Of a stretch of 64,000 bases of DNA, positions 1 to 8,701 are shown piece by piece. The stretch is from contig JBKCNM010000073.1 of NCBI GenBank assembly GCA_046297395.1, forward strand, positions 27,965 through 91,964. Direction: 5' to 3'. The position numbers and the translations under genes were made by a program. Under the pieces are notes generated by a model that was given only the letters and a program-made list of their open reading frames with translations, made no database searches and had not been told where the DNA came from. Positions within the stretch are counted from its first letter, which is position 1. Each line of letters starts with the position of its first letter. The stretch is from JBEICQ01 sp046297395 (GTDB lineage Bacteria; Bacteroidota; Bacteroidia; UBA4408).

Positions 1-611
1 TCAATCTGTGCCTTGGTTTCATCGGTAAACGAGGCTGCGCTGAGTTCAGGAAAGTAAAGCCTTCCAAGCTCCTGGCTATCCGCTTTAAAATCACGCAGAA
101 AATTGATTTTCTGAAAGGCCGATCCCAACTTCATGGCAGGTTCCCTGAGGGAATCATACAGGGCTGAGTTGCCTTCGCAAAACACCCGAAGGCACATCAG
201 GCCCACCACCTCGGCAGAGCCAAGGATATAGGTTTTATAGGATTCCCGGGTGTAGGTATGCCCTTCAAGATCCATCTTCATGCTGGCCAAAAAAGTTTCA
301 ATCAGTTCTTTTTCTATCCCGTAAGTATTCACCGTCCACTGAAAAGCATGCAACACCGGATTCAGGCTGATCCCCTTTTGGATGGCCTGCCAGGTATCAT
401 TTTCAAAAGTCCTGAGCAGTTCCTCCTTGTCGTGACCATGAAAGGTGTCTACAATCTCATCGGCAAAACGCACAAACCCATAGATGCCATAGATGCCTCT
501 ATGATAGCGTTTGTTGAGCAGTTTTATTCCAAGCGAAAATGATGTACTGTAAGCATGCGTAATATTTTTACTTGCTTCTGCGCAAACCTGATGATACAAT
601 TCTATGGACAT
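1..611 (-). CDS. crtB: Phytoene synthase, partial (3' end outside window)
   Basis: Squalene/phytoene synthase family enzyme, which condenses two geranylgeranyl diphosphates to phytoene, the first committed step to carotenoids. The frame is open from ATG at 611 to the window edge (203 codons, no stop). Visible family hallmarks are FVRFADEIVD, where the first Asp-rich substrate site lies, then SAEVVGLMCLRVF and LGSAFQKINFLRDFKAD, which carries the second Asp-rich motif. The missing part should be about the last 70-80 residues, judging by the usual length of roughly 280. No second carotenoid gene is visible next to it; a prenyl diphosphate synthase that could supply GGPP lies 10 kb away. It is divergent from the ABC-F gene. 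Confidence in the family is high. Confidence 0.93.
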   Translation of the reverse strand, partial: MSIELYHQVCAEASKNITHAYSTSFSLGIKLLNKRYHRGIYGIYGFVRFADEIVDTFHGHDKEELLRTFENDTWQAIQKGISLNPVLHAFQWTVNTYGIEKELIETFLASMKMDLEGHTYTRESYKTYILGSAEVVGLMCLRVFCEGNSALYDSLREPAMKLGSAFQKINFLRDFKADSQELGRLYFPELSAASFTDETKAQI

Positions 612-855
612 AACCAATAACTTATTCCATTATAAATGTAACACTATTTGCCCGGTTTTGTTTTTCTTCAATGAGGTTTAACAGGTTTTATATCCTGATT
701 TCAGTGATATTCAAAACGGAAAAACGCAGTGGTAGCAGATACTTAATGAACGGGTTTTCATTCCCATGATTTTTTCGATGATGGCTTTTCAGCGCAAGCT
801 ATATGTTTGATGACTCTGCTTTCGCGGTTTATTTGCATTTTTGCGCCGCAAAATT

Positions 856-2751
856 TTGGTATCTATTCAACAACTCACCGTAAGTTTCGGTGACCGAGAC
901 CTTTTCAAAGACATTTCGTTTTTGATTCGCCCCGACGACAAGATCGGCATCACCGGCCGCAATGGTGCGGGCAAATCTACCCTGCTTAAAATTCTGGCAG
1001 GCGAATGGAAAAGTTTTACCGGCACCTTGGCCATGGCCAAAGATGTAAAGGTGGGTTATCTGCCACAGGAAATGCGGTTAACAGATACCCAAAGCATTTG
1101 GGACGAAACACAACAGGCTTTCAGTGAAATACTGTCTGTAGAAAAAGAGATTGATTCTCTGGCACAACAACTCACAGACTGGACAGGTGATTATGAAGAT
1201 CCTGCTTACATGCAATTGGTGCAGCGACTTTCTGACCTCAATCATTCCCTGCAATACACCGATGCACAGGGCATGTTCGGACAAGCCGAAAAGGTGCTGC
1301 TGGGACTTGGCTTTGACCGGGAGGACTTTTCAAAACCAACCTCTTCCCTCAGTGGAGGGTGGCGCATGCGCATTGAACTTGCCAAACTCCTGCTTCGCCG
1401 GCCTTCAGTGCTTCTGCTAGATGAACCCACCAACCACCTCGACCTTGAATCAATACAATGGCTGGAAGATTTTTTGTGTGATTACGAAGGTGCCCTGGTG
1501 CTGATTTCCCACGACAGGGATTTGCTCGACAAGGTTACCCGCCGCACCATCGAAATAGCCAGTGCTGCAGTGTACGATTATCCCGTTGCCTACACCGCGT
1601 ACCTCAATCAGCGACAGGAGCGGGTAGAACAACAGGAGCGGGCATTTAAAAACCAGCAAAAAGTAATTGAGCATACACAGCAACTCATCAATACTTATCG
1701 TGCCAAGGCTTCTAAAGCCTCTTTTGCACAGAGCCTGATTAAGAAACTCGACCGCATGGACAAGGTGGAGATAGATGAAAGGGAAGAGATTGCCATCCGT
1801 TTTTCATTTCCTCCTGCCCCACATTCCGGCAAAGTGGTTTGGAGATGTGAAGCCCTCTCGGCAGGCTATCCCGGAAAACCTGTTTTAAAAGAAGTGAGCC
1901 TTGAAATTGTGCGAGGAGAGAAGATTGCTTTTGTAGGTAAAAACGGCAGAGGCAAATCTACCCTCATTAAAACCATGGTGGGCGCACTTTCGCACACAGG
2001 AGATATGGAATGGGGCCACCAGGTGCAGGCAGGCTATTTTGCACAAAACCAATCAGAAACACTCAATCCCGAAAAAACGGTCTTCGATACCATCGACGAG
2101 GCCGCCATTGGCGATGCTCGCACCCGTGTAAGGGCCTTGCTCGGACAATTTTTGTTTTCAGGAGATGACATTCATAAAAAAGTAAAAGTGCTGAGCGGTG
2201 GAGAAAAAACGCGACTCTCGCTATGTCGTTTGCTTCTTGTATCCAATAATCTGCTGGTGCTCGATGAACCCACCAACCACTTGGATATTGCCTCCAAAGA
2301 GACCCTGAAGCAGGCACTTATTTCTTATAATGGAACAGTAGTATTGGTTTCTCACGACCGACATTTTTTACAGGGACTCGCCAACCGCGTCTTTGAATTT
2401 GACAGCGGCAGGGTAAGGGTTTTCCCCGGCGATGTGCATGACTTTTTAGAGGCCAGAAAATTACAGAACCTGGAACAATTACAACTCGCTGGAGTAAAAA
2501 CACCGGCGAGCAAAGAAGAACCTGCTCCCAAAAAAGAAAAATCCGGGGCGAATCAAAGCTCCGGAAACAAAAATAAAATCAGGCAACTGGAAGAAGCCAT
2601 TGCCCTGCTGGAACAGCGGCAGGCAGAGATGGAAAGACAGATGGGTGAAGAAGGTTTTGCCGGTGGTGATGCAGCTTTTTATGCGGCTTATGAGCAGGTA
2701 AAAAAAGACATCATGCAGCACATGGAAGACTGGGAGAAGTTGCAGGAATAA
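856..2751 (+). CDS. ABC-F family ATPase (ribosome-associated type)
   Basis: Soluble protein with two tandem ABC ATPase domains and no membrane segments, the ABC-F (Uup/YbiT/EttA-like) pattern. Such proteins act on ribosomes rather than in transport. Domain 1 has Walker A GRNGAGKS (about residues 34-41), signature LSGGW (165) and Walker B LLLDEPTNHLD. Domain 2 has GKNGRGKS (361-368), LSGGEK and LVLDEPTNHLD. The interdomain linker is charged, and a C-terminal coiled coil follows (KIRQLEEAIALLEQ region). I chose TTG at 856 because homologues begin MVSIQQLTV-like. The frame extends to TTG at 841, but a CATTTTTG promoter-like element (836-843) overlaps that codon. The exact ABC-F subfamily and any antibiotic-resistance role cannot be told from sequence alone. 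Confidence 0.93.
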   Translation: MVSIQQLTVSFGDRDLFKDISFLIRPDDKIGITGRNGAGKSTLLKILAGEWKSFTGTLAMAKDVKVGYLPQEMRLTDTQSIWDETQQAFSEILSVEKEIDSLAQQLTDWTGDYEDPAYMQLVQRLSDLNHSLQYTDAQGMFGQAEKVLLGLGFDREDFSKPTSSLSGGWRMRIELAKLLLRRPSVLLLDEPTNHLDLESIQWLEDFLCDYEGALVLISHDRDLLDKVTRRTIEIASAAVYDYPVAYTAYLNQRQERVEQQERAFKNQQKVIEHTQQLINTYRAKASKASFAQSLIKKLDRMDKVEIDEREEIAIRFSFPPAPHSGKVVWRCEALSAGYPGKPVLKEVSLEIVRGEKIAFVGKNGRGKSTLIKTMVGALSHTGDMEWGHQVQAGYFAQNQSETLNPEKTVFDTIDEAAIGDARTRVRALLGQFLFSGDDIHKKVKVLSGGEKTRLSLCRLLLVSNNLLVLDEPTNHLDIASKETLKQALISYNGTVVLVSHDRHFLQGLANRVFEFDSGRVRVFPGDVHDFLEARKLQNLEQLQLAGVKTPASKEEPAPKKEKSGANQSSGNKNKIRQLEEAIALLEQRQAEMERQMGEEGFAGGDAAFYAAYEQVKKDIMQHMEDWEKLQE

Positions 2752-2754
2752 AAA

Positions 2755-2776
2755 AAGGGAACCTGATGGTTCCCTT
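2755..2776. terminator. Bidirectional intrinsic terminator
   Basis: Perfect 9-bp stem (AAGGGAACC / GGTTCCCTT) with a TGAT loop between the convergent ABC-F gene and the T9SS protein gene. The minus-strand transcript ends in a clean U run (the A run at 2750-2756), so it is strongest for the minus-strand gene. The plus-strand U tract is weak (CTTT). Confidence 0.85.
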
Positions 2777-2799
2777 CTTTCAAAAAAAAATTATCGTTA

Positions 2800-4173
2800 T
2801 CAGTGTTGCACAATCACGCGTGTGGTTTGTGCAGGTTTTCCTTCCTGTTCGATACTGAGCAGATAGGTTCCGTTGGCAAGGTTTTCTACATTGTATTCTT
2901 CCCTGGCGGCGCCACCGGCGGTGAGGATGTTGCGCTGCTCAACAAGGCGTCCTTGCAGATCGCGCAGGCTGAGGCGTGTGTTTTTTGAAGAGAGTCCGCT
3001 GAAGTTCACAGTAAAGCGATTGTTGCCCGGATTCGGAAACACTTCTGCCTGCACAAGGGGTTCAGGTTTTTCTCCTGTGATTACAGTGTTTTTACTGATG
3101 CGGTAGTAGAAAAGATGATGCTCAAAGCCGAAGCCGGGACCATATGCATAAGAAGGAATGTATCTTCCGTTGAAGCCTCCTGCATAATTATATCTAACTG
3201 CTGTTGGAACAATCTGAGAGGAATTAAAATCACCGGGGTAATAAGTATTGAAGGTATCTGCCACTTCTTCGTAAGATCCAAAAAGCATGTAATTCATATT
3301 GGTGAGGGTATCAGGATTTCCGCTCAGCCAGTTTTGGTTGTATCCTGTGTACCCGGGTTTGAACTTAACATTGGAAATCACAAATTTGCTTCCGGCATTC
3401 ATCACAGGAAGGTTTGCAGTAGAAAAAGTAACAATGTTCAAACCATTCGCAAGGGTATCAGTCAGTACCGACCCGTTTAGCGCAACAGCATATCTTCTTT
3501 TGTTGGTACCGATGGCTCCAAATACATTATTTGCCTGTGCATATTTAAGCTCCTTGAATTGAACCGTTGAACTGCCGTAATTGTCCATCCAGTAGGTACT
3601 TGTGGCATTGTCTGAAAATTGAAGTGTAGGAAGTTGCGTTGTGTTGAGATTGGTGGCAAGTTCAAAAATCAGAGAATCGGTTATATTGGGATTGGCTTGT
3701 ACATATGAAAAAATAAATGCAACCGAATCAACCCGGTATTGGGTGGAGGCTGAATAATTCATGATGGAGTCCGTATAGTAAATGAAGGGATCATAGAACT
3801 TCGGGCTGCTGATGTCCAATACAGTACCAATGTTATGTATAAAGGGGACATCATAAACAGGGGTATTGGTTTGAGGATCCATTCCGTAATAGGTTAAAAT
3901 GGTTGAATCCGGGAACAGGTAATTGTAATTGACAGCACTTCCAAGATTTCCATTCACCATCTGCTGGTAGCTGCTCATGGTTTCACCATAATTGAACCAG
4001 CGAAAGGATGTGTCGAGAAGCATCATGTTTTGTGGAGTGGAGAATTGCCGTGGACGATTGGTTTGAAGTTTTTTCCCGGGGCGGATGTCTACATGATCAA
4101 CACGGGGAATGATGGCCATGGCCAGGTTGGCACATGCCAACAAGAAGGAAAGGACGAAGTACTTGTGTTTCAT
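2800..4173 (-). CDS. Secreted protein with T9SS type A sorting domain
   Basis: Exported protein of unknown function, 457 residues. ATG at 4173 is chosen because it starts a clear signal peptide (MKHKYFVLSFLLACANLAMA); the longer frame lacks one. The C-terminal ~75 residues (from VFPNPGNNRFTVNF to the end) form a type A sorting domain, with PNP motif, LSLRDLQGRLV strand and GTYLLSI strand, which targets the protein to type IX secretion. The N-terminal ~320 residues are clearly paralogous to the protein at 41480-43756, sharing WFNYGETM, NYLFPDS, SSPKFYDP, YSAS and VKFKPGYT. They contain no enzyme motif I recognise. The sprA gene lies in the same window. It has its own promoter (4193-4222) and terminator, so it is monocistronic. 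Confidence 0.88.
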   Translation of the reverse strand: MKHKYFVLSFLLACANLAMAIIPRVDHVDIRPGKKLQTNRPRQFSTPQNMMLLDTSFRWFNYGETMSSYQQMVNGNLGSAVNYNYLFPDSTILTYYGMDPQTNTPVYDVPFIHNIGTVLDISSPKFYDPFIYYTDSIMNYSASTQYRVDSVAFIFSYVQANPNITDSLIFELATNLNTTQLPTLQFSDNATSTYWMDNYGSSTVQFKELKYAQANNVFGAIGTNKRRYAVALNGSVLTDTLANGLNIVTFSTANLPVMNAGSKFVISNVKFKPGYTGYNQNWLSGNPDTLTNMNYMLFGSYEEVADTFNTYYPGDFNSSQIVPTAVRYNYAGGFNGRYIPSYAYGPGFGFEHHLFYYRISKNTVITGEKPEPLVQAEVFPNPGNNRFTVNFSGLSSKNTRLSLRDLQGRLVEQRNILTAGGAAREEYNVENLANGTYLLSIEQEGKPAQTTRVIVQH

Positions 4174-4192
4174 TTGAGATTGTTTTGTTCTG

Positions 4193-4222
4193 TAAATGTA
4201 CAAACCAAAATCAATCTGCCAA
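4193..4222 (-). promoter_or_regulatory. Bacteroidota-type promoter of the T9SS protein gene
   Basis: On the minus strand, TTG (4220-4222) is followed after exactly 19 bases by TACATTTA (4193-4200). This matches the Bacteroidota housekeeping pattern TTG-N19-TAnnTTTG except for the last base. It lies about 20 bases upstream of the chosen ATG and supports that start. The paralogous gene at 43756 has the same arrangement. Confidence 0.7.
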
Positions 4223-4323
4223 ACCAATTACCGATTATTGGGCTGACGGAATGGTTTTGTTTCTTTTATTAAAGCGAATGCAATTCATGTTCTGATTTGC
4301 AAAGGATATAAATAGTCTTTTTT

Positions 4324-4331
4324 TACATTTG
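4324..4331 (+). promoter_or_regulatory. -7 element upstream of barrel protein
   Basis: TACATTTG is a perfect TAnnTTTG element 14 bases before the ATG at 4346. The nearest TTTG upstream (4296-4299) is 24 bases away, longer than the usual spacing, so the -33 part is uncertain. Confidence 0.5.
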
Positions 4332-4345
4332 GTAAAAATATCTCA

Positions 4346-5230
4346 ATGAAACACCTCGCTTTTGCCCTTCTATTGATTCTTGCTGGTCTCTCATTACGCT
4401 CACAAACCAAAGATGATTACACGGCTTCTCCGACTCCTAAATTGTTCAAAATCACCAAGCAAAATGGTTCGGTATTTTTAGGTACCATCAAAAAGGAAGA
4501 TGCCCGGGAAGTGCTGATAGAGACAAAGGTTCTTGGGGAGGTTTACATCCCAAGACACGAGATTCAATCGATGGTGGAGATCAAACAGGATGCGCTAAGT
4601 GAAACCGGTGAATACATGGCACCTCTGCAATTTTCTTCCAGGTATTTTTTCACCACCAATGGTCTTCCCATCAAAAAAGGAGAGGGATACATCAAATGGA
4701 GTCTGCTTGGGCCAGATATTCAGATTGGCCTTGCCGACAATTTCGGTGTGGGCTTGATTACCACTTGGATTGGGCTTCCTCTGGTGGCTAACCTAAAGTA
4801 TTCCATCAAGCTTCAAAAGGATGTACATCTGGGATTGGGTGCATTGCTGGGCAGCGGTTCATGGCTGGCACCTCGATTTATGGTTTTACTTCCTTTTGCT
4901 GCACTCACCCTGGGCAATGAAAGAAATAACATCAATTTTTCACTGGGCTATGGGAGTTACAATGATCCCTCCGGCTTCCTCACTTTTAATACAACAAACA
5001 ATTCCACCTTGTTGTGTTCGTTTGCAGCCTATGCCCGTGTGTCCAACAAAGTGGCATTTGTATTAGATTCATTTATCCTGCCCATTCAATCTTTTGGATT
5101 TGTCTCTCCCGGTTTTCGTTTCGGCTTAAATGACAGAACTTCCTTTCAGTTGGGATTTACCGGCATTGTGTCTGATTTGAGTTCAAGCCCATTGCCATTC
5201 CCCAATTTCCAGCTCTTTCAGAAGTTTTGA
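4346..5230 (+). CDS. Putative outer-membrane beta-barrel protein, unknown function
   Basis: 294 residues with a signal peptide (MKHLAFALLLILAGLSLRSQ). Residues ~35-75 (LFKITKQNGSVFLGTIKKED, then VLGEVYIPRHEIQSM) form a small beta-rich module with an Sm-like look, seen in front of membrane barrels in this phylum. The remainder alternates aromatic and glycine-rich strands (LGLGALLGSGSWL, NINFSLGYGSY, SPGFRFGLNDRTSFQLGFTG) and ends in Phe, as expected for an outer-membrane barrel. I cannot assign a substrate or partner. It appears to be a single gene with its own promoter, divergent from the T9SS protein gene. Confidence 0.75.
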   Translation: MKHLAFALLLILAGLSLRSQTKDDYTASPTPKLFKITKQNGSVFLGTIKKEDAREVLIETKVLGEVYIPRHEIQSMVEIKQDALSETGEYMAPLQFSSRYFFTTNGLPIKKGEGYIKWSLLGPDIQIGLADNFGVGLITTWIGLPLVANLKYSIKLQKDVHLGLGALLGSGSWLAPRFMVLLPFAALTLGNERNNINFSLGYGSYNDPSGFLTFNTTNNSTLLCSFAAYARVSNKVAFVLDSFILPIQSFGFVSPGFRFGLNDRTSFQLGFTGIVSDLSSSPLPFPNFQLFQKF

Positions 5231-5544
5231 GGAAGAATGGTGCTGCCTTTGCAGATGGAATGTGCTTGGCTGTTTTTCATCAACTTTTTTGAGCATTATT
5301 CCTCTTTCTTTGAGCCCCTCAACGGCATTCTTTCAGATGATTGAGGGAAACTGAACAGGTGCGCTTTTAGTCGCAAGAGAAAAAAGTGCTTGGGATGCAA
5401 CAAATGCACTTGAATATACAAGGCTAAACAGGTTAAAAAGGTTCGGGCTATGTGCCCTCATCATCGTGGCTTTAAGGACTTTATGTTTTTTTTGATAAGT
5501 TGCTTGCAGGGCTTCACGAAATAGCCTTAGTTTAGCCAAGAATT
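5231..5544. other. Intergenic region before ilvE
   Basis: 314 bases without a convincing gene. A 68-codon frame on the minus strand (5333-5539) is lysine- and leucine-rich with no recognisable domain and overlaps the ilvE promoter area. I see no terminator hairpin or repeat. Confidence 0.5.
5528..5535 (+). promoter_or_regulatory. Probable -7 element of ilvE
   Basis: TAGTTTAG matches TAnnTTTG at seven of eight positions. It lies just upstream of the ATG at 5545, which would give a very short leader. No good -33 TTG is visible. Confidence 0.35.
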
Positions 5545-6597
5545 ATGCAGTTTACCATCGAAAAAACCACCCAGTCCAAACTCCCTTCTGTGGATTTTGA
5601 CCACCTGGTTTTCGGAAAAATTTTCTCCGACCACATGCTGGTGGCGGATTGTATTGCCGGAGAATGGCAGCAACCCGTGATCAAACCCTATGGCAAGTTT
5701 GAAATCGCCCCTTCTCTTTCTGCCCTTCATCACGCCCAAAGCATCTTCGAAGGACTCAAAGCCTATCGCACCGTGGATGGGGATGTTACCTTCTTCAGAC
5801 TCCCCGACAACGCAGCCCGCATGAATGTGTCGGCTGAACGCATGGCCATGCCGCCTATCCCTCAGGAATTGTTTGTGGAAGGCATCAAACAACTGGTTGC
5901 TATCGACAAAGGTTTTGTTCCTTCCGGCGACGAACTGGCGCTTTATGTAAGACCGGTATATTTTGCTACCGACGAAGCCATCGGTGTTAAGGCCTCACAG
6001 AATTACAGGCTCATCATTTTTACCACACCCACAGGACCTTTCTATGCAGAACCTCTCAAGGTGATGATTGAAACGGAATATTCGCGCTCAGCGGAAGGAG
6101 GAACCGGTTTTGCAAAAGCCGCAGGCAATTACGGAGGTTCTTTTTACCCCACCCGCCGGGCCATTCAAAAAGGGTATCACCAACTCATCTGGACCGATGC
6201 ACGGGACAACAAATATGTGGAAGAATCGGGCAGCATGAACCTTATGTTTGTGTTTAATGGTGTGCTCACTACGCCTCCCCTGAGCCATAGCAAGCTGGCA
6301 GGCATCACCCGCGACAGCCTCCTTAAGATTGCCGATGACCTTCGAATTCCTGTGGAGGTAAGAGAAATTTCGGTGGATGAAATCCTGCAAAGATTTGATG
6401 ACGGAAGCCTCAACGAATGCTTCGGAACCGGTACAGCCGTTGGCGTGAGTCATATAGCCGTGATTGGGTATAAAGAAAGGGAAATGGTGCTTGCACCCTT
6501 TGACCAAAGACCGGTGGCCTCCAGGCTAGGGAAACACCTGATTGATATCAAGCGCGGAGCAGTAAGTGATTCGCACGGCTGGGTTACCCGCATCTGA
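5545..6597 (+). CDS. ilvE: Branched-chain amino-acid aminotransferase
   Basis: PLP-dependent fold-type IV aminotransferase that exchanges the amino group between glutamate and Leu, Ile or Val, the last step of branched-chain synthesis and the first of breakdown. At 350 residues it has the size of the eukaryote-like BCAT II group. Evidence includes YGKFEIAPSLSALHHAQSIFEG near the N-terminus, YVRPVYFATDE, and the PLP-lysine segment FAKAAGNYGGSF with Lys about 191. Further support comes from KYVEESGSMNLMFV (phosphate-cup region) and the C-terminal FGTGTAVGVSHI. No other ilv gene is adjacent; it appears monocistronic and precedes tig by 48 bases, which include tig's own promoter. Confidence 0.95.
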   Translation: MQFTIEKTTQSKLPSVDFDHLVFGKIFSDHMLVADCIAGEWQQPVIKPYGKFEIAPSLSALHHAQSIFEGLKAYRTVDGDVTFFRLPDNAARMNVSAERMAMPPIPQELFVEGIKQLVAIDKGFVPSGDELALYVRPVYFATDEAIGVKASQNYRLIIFTTPTGPFYAEPLKVMIETEYSRSAEGGTGFAKAAGNYGGSFYPTRRAIQKGYHQLIWTDARDNKYVEESGSMNLMFVFNGVLTTPPLSHSKLAGITRDSLLKIADDLRIPVEVREISVDEILQRFDDGSLNECFGTGTAVGVSHIAVIGYKEREMVLAPFDQRPVASRLGKHLIDIKRGAVSDSHGWVTRI

Positions 6598-6614
6598 AAC
6601 CCCCTGATAATTGC

Positions 6615-6622
6615 TACCTTTG
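6615..6622 (+). promoter_or_regulatory. -7 element of the tig-clpP-clpX operon
   Basis: TACCTTTG, a perfect TAnnTTTG element followed by GCGCCCC, lies 23 bases before the tig ATG. This TACCTTTGCG form is the usual start-site signature in these genomes. No well-spaced -33 TTG is evident. Confidence 0.6.
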
Positions 6623-6645
6623 CGCCCCCAATTTTATAAAGCAGC

Positions 6646-7998
6646 ATGAACATTACCAAGCAACAACAAGACGATCTGCACGCAGTCATCACCGTGAGTC
6701 TCGACCCTGCAGACTACTTAGAACCTTTTGAAAAAGCAGTAAAATCCTATGCCAAAAAAGCCAATATGCCCGGTTTTCGCCCCGGCATGGTTCCTGCAGG
6801 CATGGTGAAAAAAATGGTGGGACAATCCCTGATGGCAGAAGAAGTGACTCGAATTCTTCAGCGTTCATTACAGGATTATTTTGAGGAACAGCAGTTTGAC
6901 CTGATGGGAAACGCGCTACCCTCCGATGAAGACAAAGACAAGGACTTGCCCAACTGGCAATCGCCCTCCACACTCGACTACAAATTTGACATTGCCTTTG
7001 CTCCCAGCTTTGAATTGCAAACCGGTAGCGGATCATATACGCGCCGTTATATTCAAGTAAGTGATGACCAGATTGAAAATCAGATCAACAGACTCAAACA
7101 ACGCTTTGGCAGCATCTCTTATCCTGAAACCATAGAAAAAAACGACCTTGTTTATGCGGATATCACTGAGCTGCAGGAAGACGGCGAGGTAAAACCCGGA
7201 GGCGTTTTTGTGAATGGTCCGTTGTGGATAGAATCGATCAAAGACGAAGAAACACTTGCTGCCTTTCTGGGAAAGAAAAAAGACGATGTGATTGAGGCAG
7301 ATATTCAAAAACTTGCTGCCAATGAAACAGATCGTGCAGCATTGCTCAAGATAAAACCCGAAGAGCTGGCTGCCCATGGAAATACCTATCGTGTTAAAAT
7401 TACTGCTATCTCTCGCATGCAACCTGCTGAGATGAATGCGGAATTTTTTGCCAAGGTTTTTGGTGAGGAAGTGGACAATGAAGAGGCATTTCGCACCCGC
7501 ATCCGCAGACAGATAGAAGATACCTACAAAAAAGATTCGGATACGCTCTTGTATAATGAGATTCAGAAAACTTTGATCGAACAGAATCCATTGACCTTGC
7601 CGGAAGCATTTTTAAAGCGCTGGATAGCTGCAGTGAGCGAAAAACCAATGACCAGTGAAGAGATCGAAGCCGACTTTGACAACTACAGAAAATATTTGCA
7701 CTGGAAACTGATTGAGAAAAAACTTACCGATCGTTTTGAGATTAAGGTAGAAGCAGATGACCTCAAAAATTACCTCAGAAATTTTTACATCTCTCAGTAC
7801 ACACAATATGTGGGTAGCATGCCTGAAGAAGAAAACATTCAGGCATATGTAAACAAATCGCTGCGTGAACGAAAAGAGATTGAAGGGATTGCAGACAAAA
7901 TTGTGACAGAAAAGTTAATTGATGCCTTTGAAAAACATTTTCAGGTAACAAGCGTCTTTATGGACGAAGAAAAATTTTACGAAACACAAACACCATAA
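6646..7998 (+). CDS. tig: Trigger factor, ribosome-associated chaperone
   Basis: Peptidyl-prolyl isomerase-type chaperone that binds nascent chains at the ribosome exit tunnel. 450 residues. The N-terminal ribosome-binding segment carries the signature-like MPGFRPGMVPAGMVKKMVGQ (about residues 41-60; the classical motif is GFRxGKxP). A divergent middle PPIase-like domain follows (about 150-260), then a long helical C-terminal substrate arm rich in Glu/Lys (about 265-440). Divergence in the PPIase domain is usual in Bacteroidota. It is first in the tig-clpP-clpX run, with clpP starting 2 bases after its stop. This order is conserved across many bacteria, which supports the call beyond the sequence motifs. 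Confidence 0.93.
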   Translation: MNITKQQQDDLHAVITVSLDPADYLEPFEKAVKSYAKKANMPGFRPGMVPAGMVKKMVGQSLMAEEVTRILQRSLQDYFEEQQFDLMGNALPSDEDKDKDLPNWQSPSTLDYKFDIAFAPSFELQTGSGSYTRRYIQVSDDQIENQINRLKQRFGSISYPETIEKNDLVYADITELQEDGEVKPGGVFVNGPLWIESIKDEETLAAFLGKKKDDVIEADIQKLAANETDRAALLKIKPEELAAHGNTYRVKITAISRMQPAEMNAEFFAKVFGEEVDNEEAFRTRIRRQIEDTYKKDSDTLLYNEIQKTLIEQNPLTLPEAFLKRWIAAVSEKPMTSEEIEADFDNYRKYLHWKLIEKKLTDRFEIKVEADDLKNYLRNFYISQYTQYVGSMPEEENIQAYVNKSLRERKEIEGIADKIVTEKLIDAFEKHFQVTSVFMDEEKFYETQTP

Positions 7999-8000
7999 CC

Positions 8001-8672
8001 ATGGATACCAACAATGATTTCAGGAAGTTTGCCGTGCACAGCAGGGGCATCAGCGGCAATACCTTTGATTCCTACCACAGGCATCAGGTAACTTCACTCA
8101 CGCCCTACATTCTTGAAGAAAGGCAACTGAATGTGAGCCAAATGGATGTTTTCTCCCGACTGATGATGGATCGCATCATCTTTTTGGGAACCGGCATCGA
8201 CGACCAGGTGGCGAACATCGTGCAGGCCCAACTGCTTTTCTTACAGTCTACCGACCCCAGAAAAGACATACAGATTTACCTGAACTCACCCGGAGGTTCT
8301 GTATATGCAGGCTTGGGTATTTATGATACCATGCATTACATCGAGCCGGATGTAGCTACTATTTGCACCGGTATGGCAGCCTCTATGGGTGCTGTACTGA
8401 TGTGTGCCGGAGCCAAAGGCAAAAGGTCAGCCCTGAAACACGCCCGTGTGATGATTCATCAGCCGCTGGGTGGTGCGCAAGGACAAGCATCAGACATTGA
8501 AATTACCGCAAGGGAAATTCAGAAGCTCAAAAAAGAACTTTACGAGATTATTTCTCAGCATTCCGGAAAACCATTCGACAAGGTATGGGCCGACAGTGAT
8601 CGTGACTACTGGATGACTGCAGAAGAAGCACGCGATTACGGAATGATTGACGAAGTGCTCACCAAACGATAA
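8001..8672 (+). CDS. clpP: ATP-dependent Clp protease proteolytic subunit
   Basis: Serine protease that forms two heptameric rings and degrades substrates fed in by ClpX. 223 residues. The catalytic triad is visible: Ser128 in GMAASMG, His153 in ARVMIHQPLGG and Asp202 in SDRDYWM. The oxyanion-loop region NSPGGSVYAG and the C-terminal EEARDYGMIDEVL are intact. About 30 extra N-terminal residues precede the LLEER-like axial loop equivalent (YILEERQL), so a propeptide cleaved during maturation is possible. It is transcribed between tig and clpX; the 2-base gap from tig implies translational coupling. Confidence 0.97.
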   Translation: MDTNNDFRKFAVHSRGISGNTFDSYHRHQVTSLTPYILEERQLNVSQMDVFSRLMMDRIIFLGTGIDDQVANIVQAQLLFLQSTDPRKDIQIYLNSPGGSVYAGLGIYDTMHYIEPDVATICTGMAASMGAVLMCAGAKGKRSALKHARVMIHQPLGGAQGQASDIEITAREIQKLKKELYEIISQHSGKPFDKVWADSDRDYWMTAEEARDYGMIDEVLTKR

Positions 8673-8701
8673 TAATTCTCTATTTCTAAGCATACCTACC
8701 G

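Noticed and set aside
5333..5539. 68-codon minus-strand frame upstream of ilvE
   Set aside because: No start context, promoter or recognisable sequence; it overlaps the ilvE promoter area.
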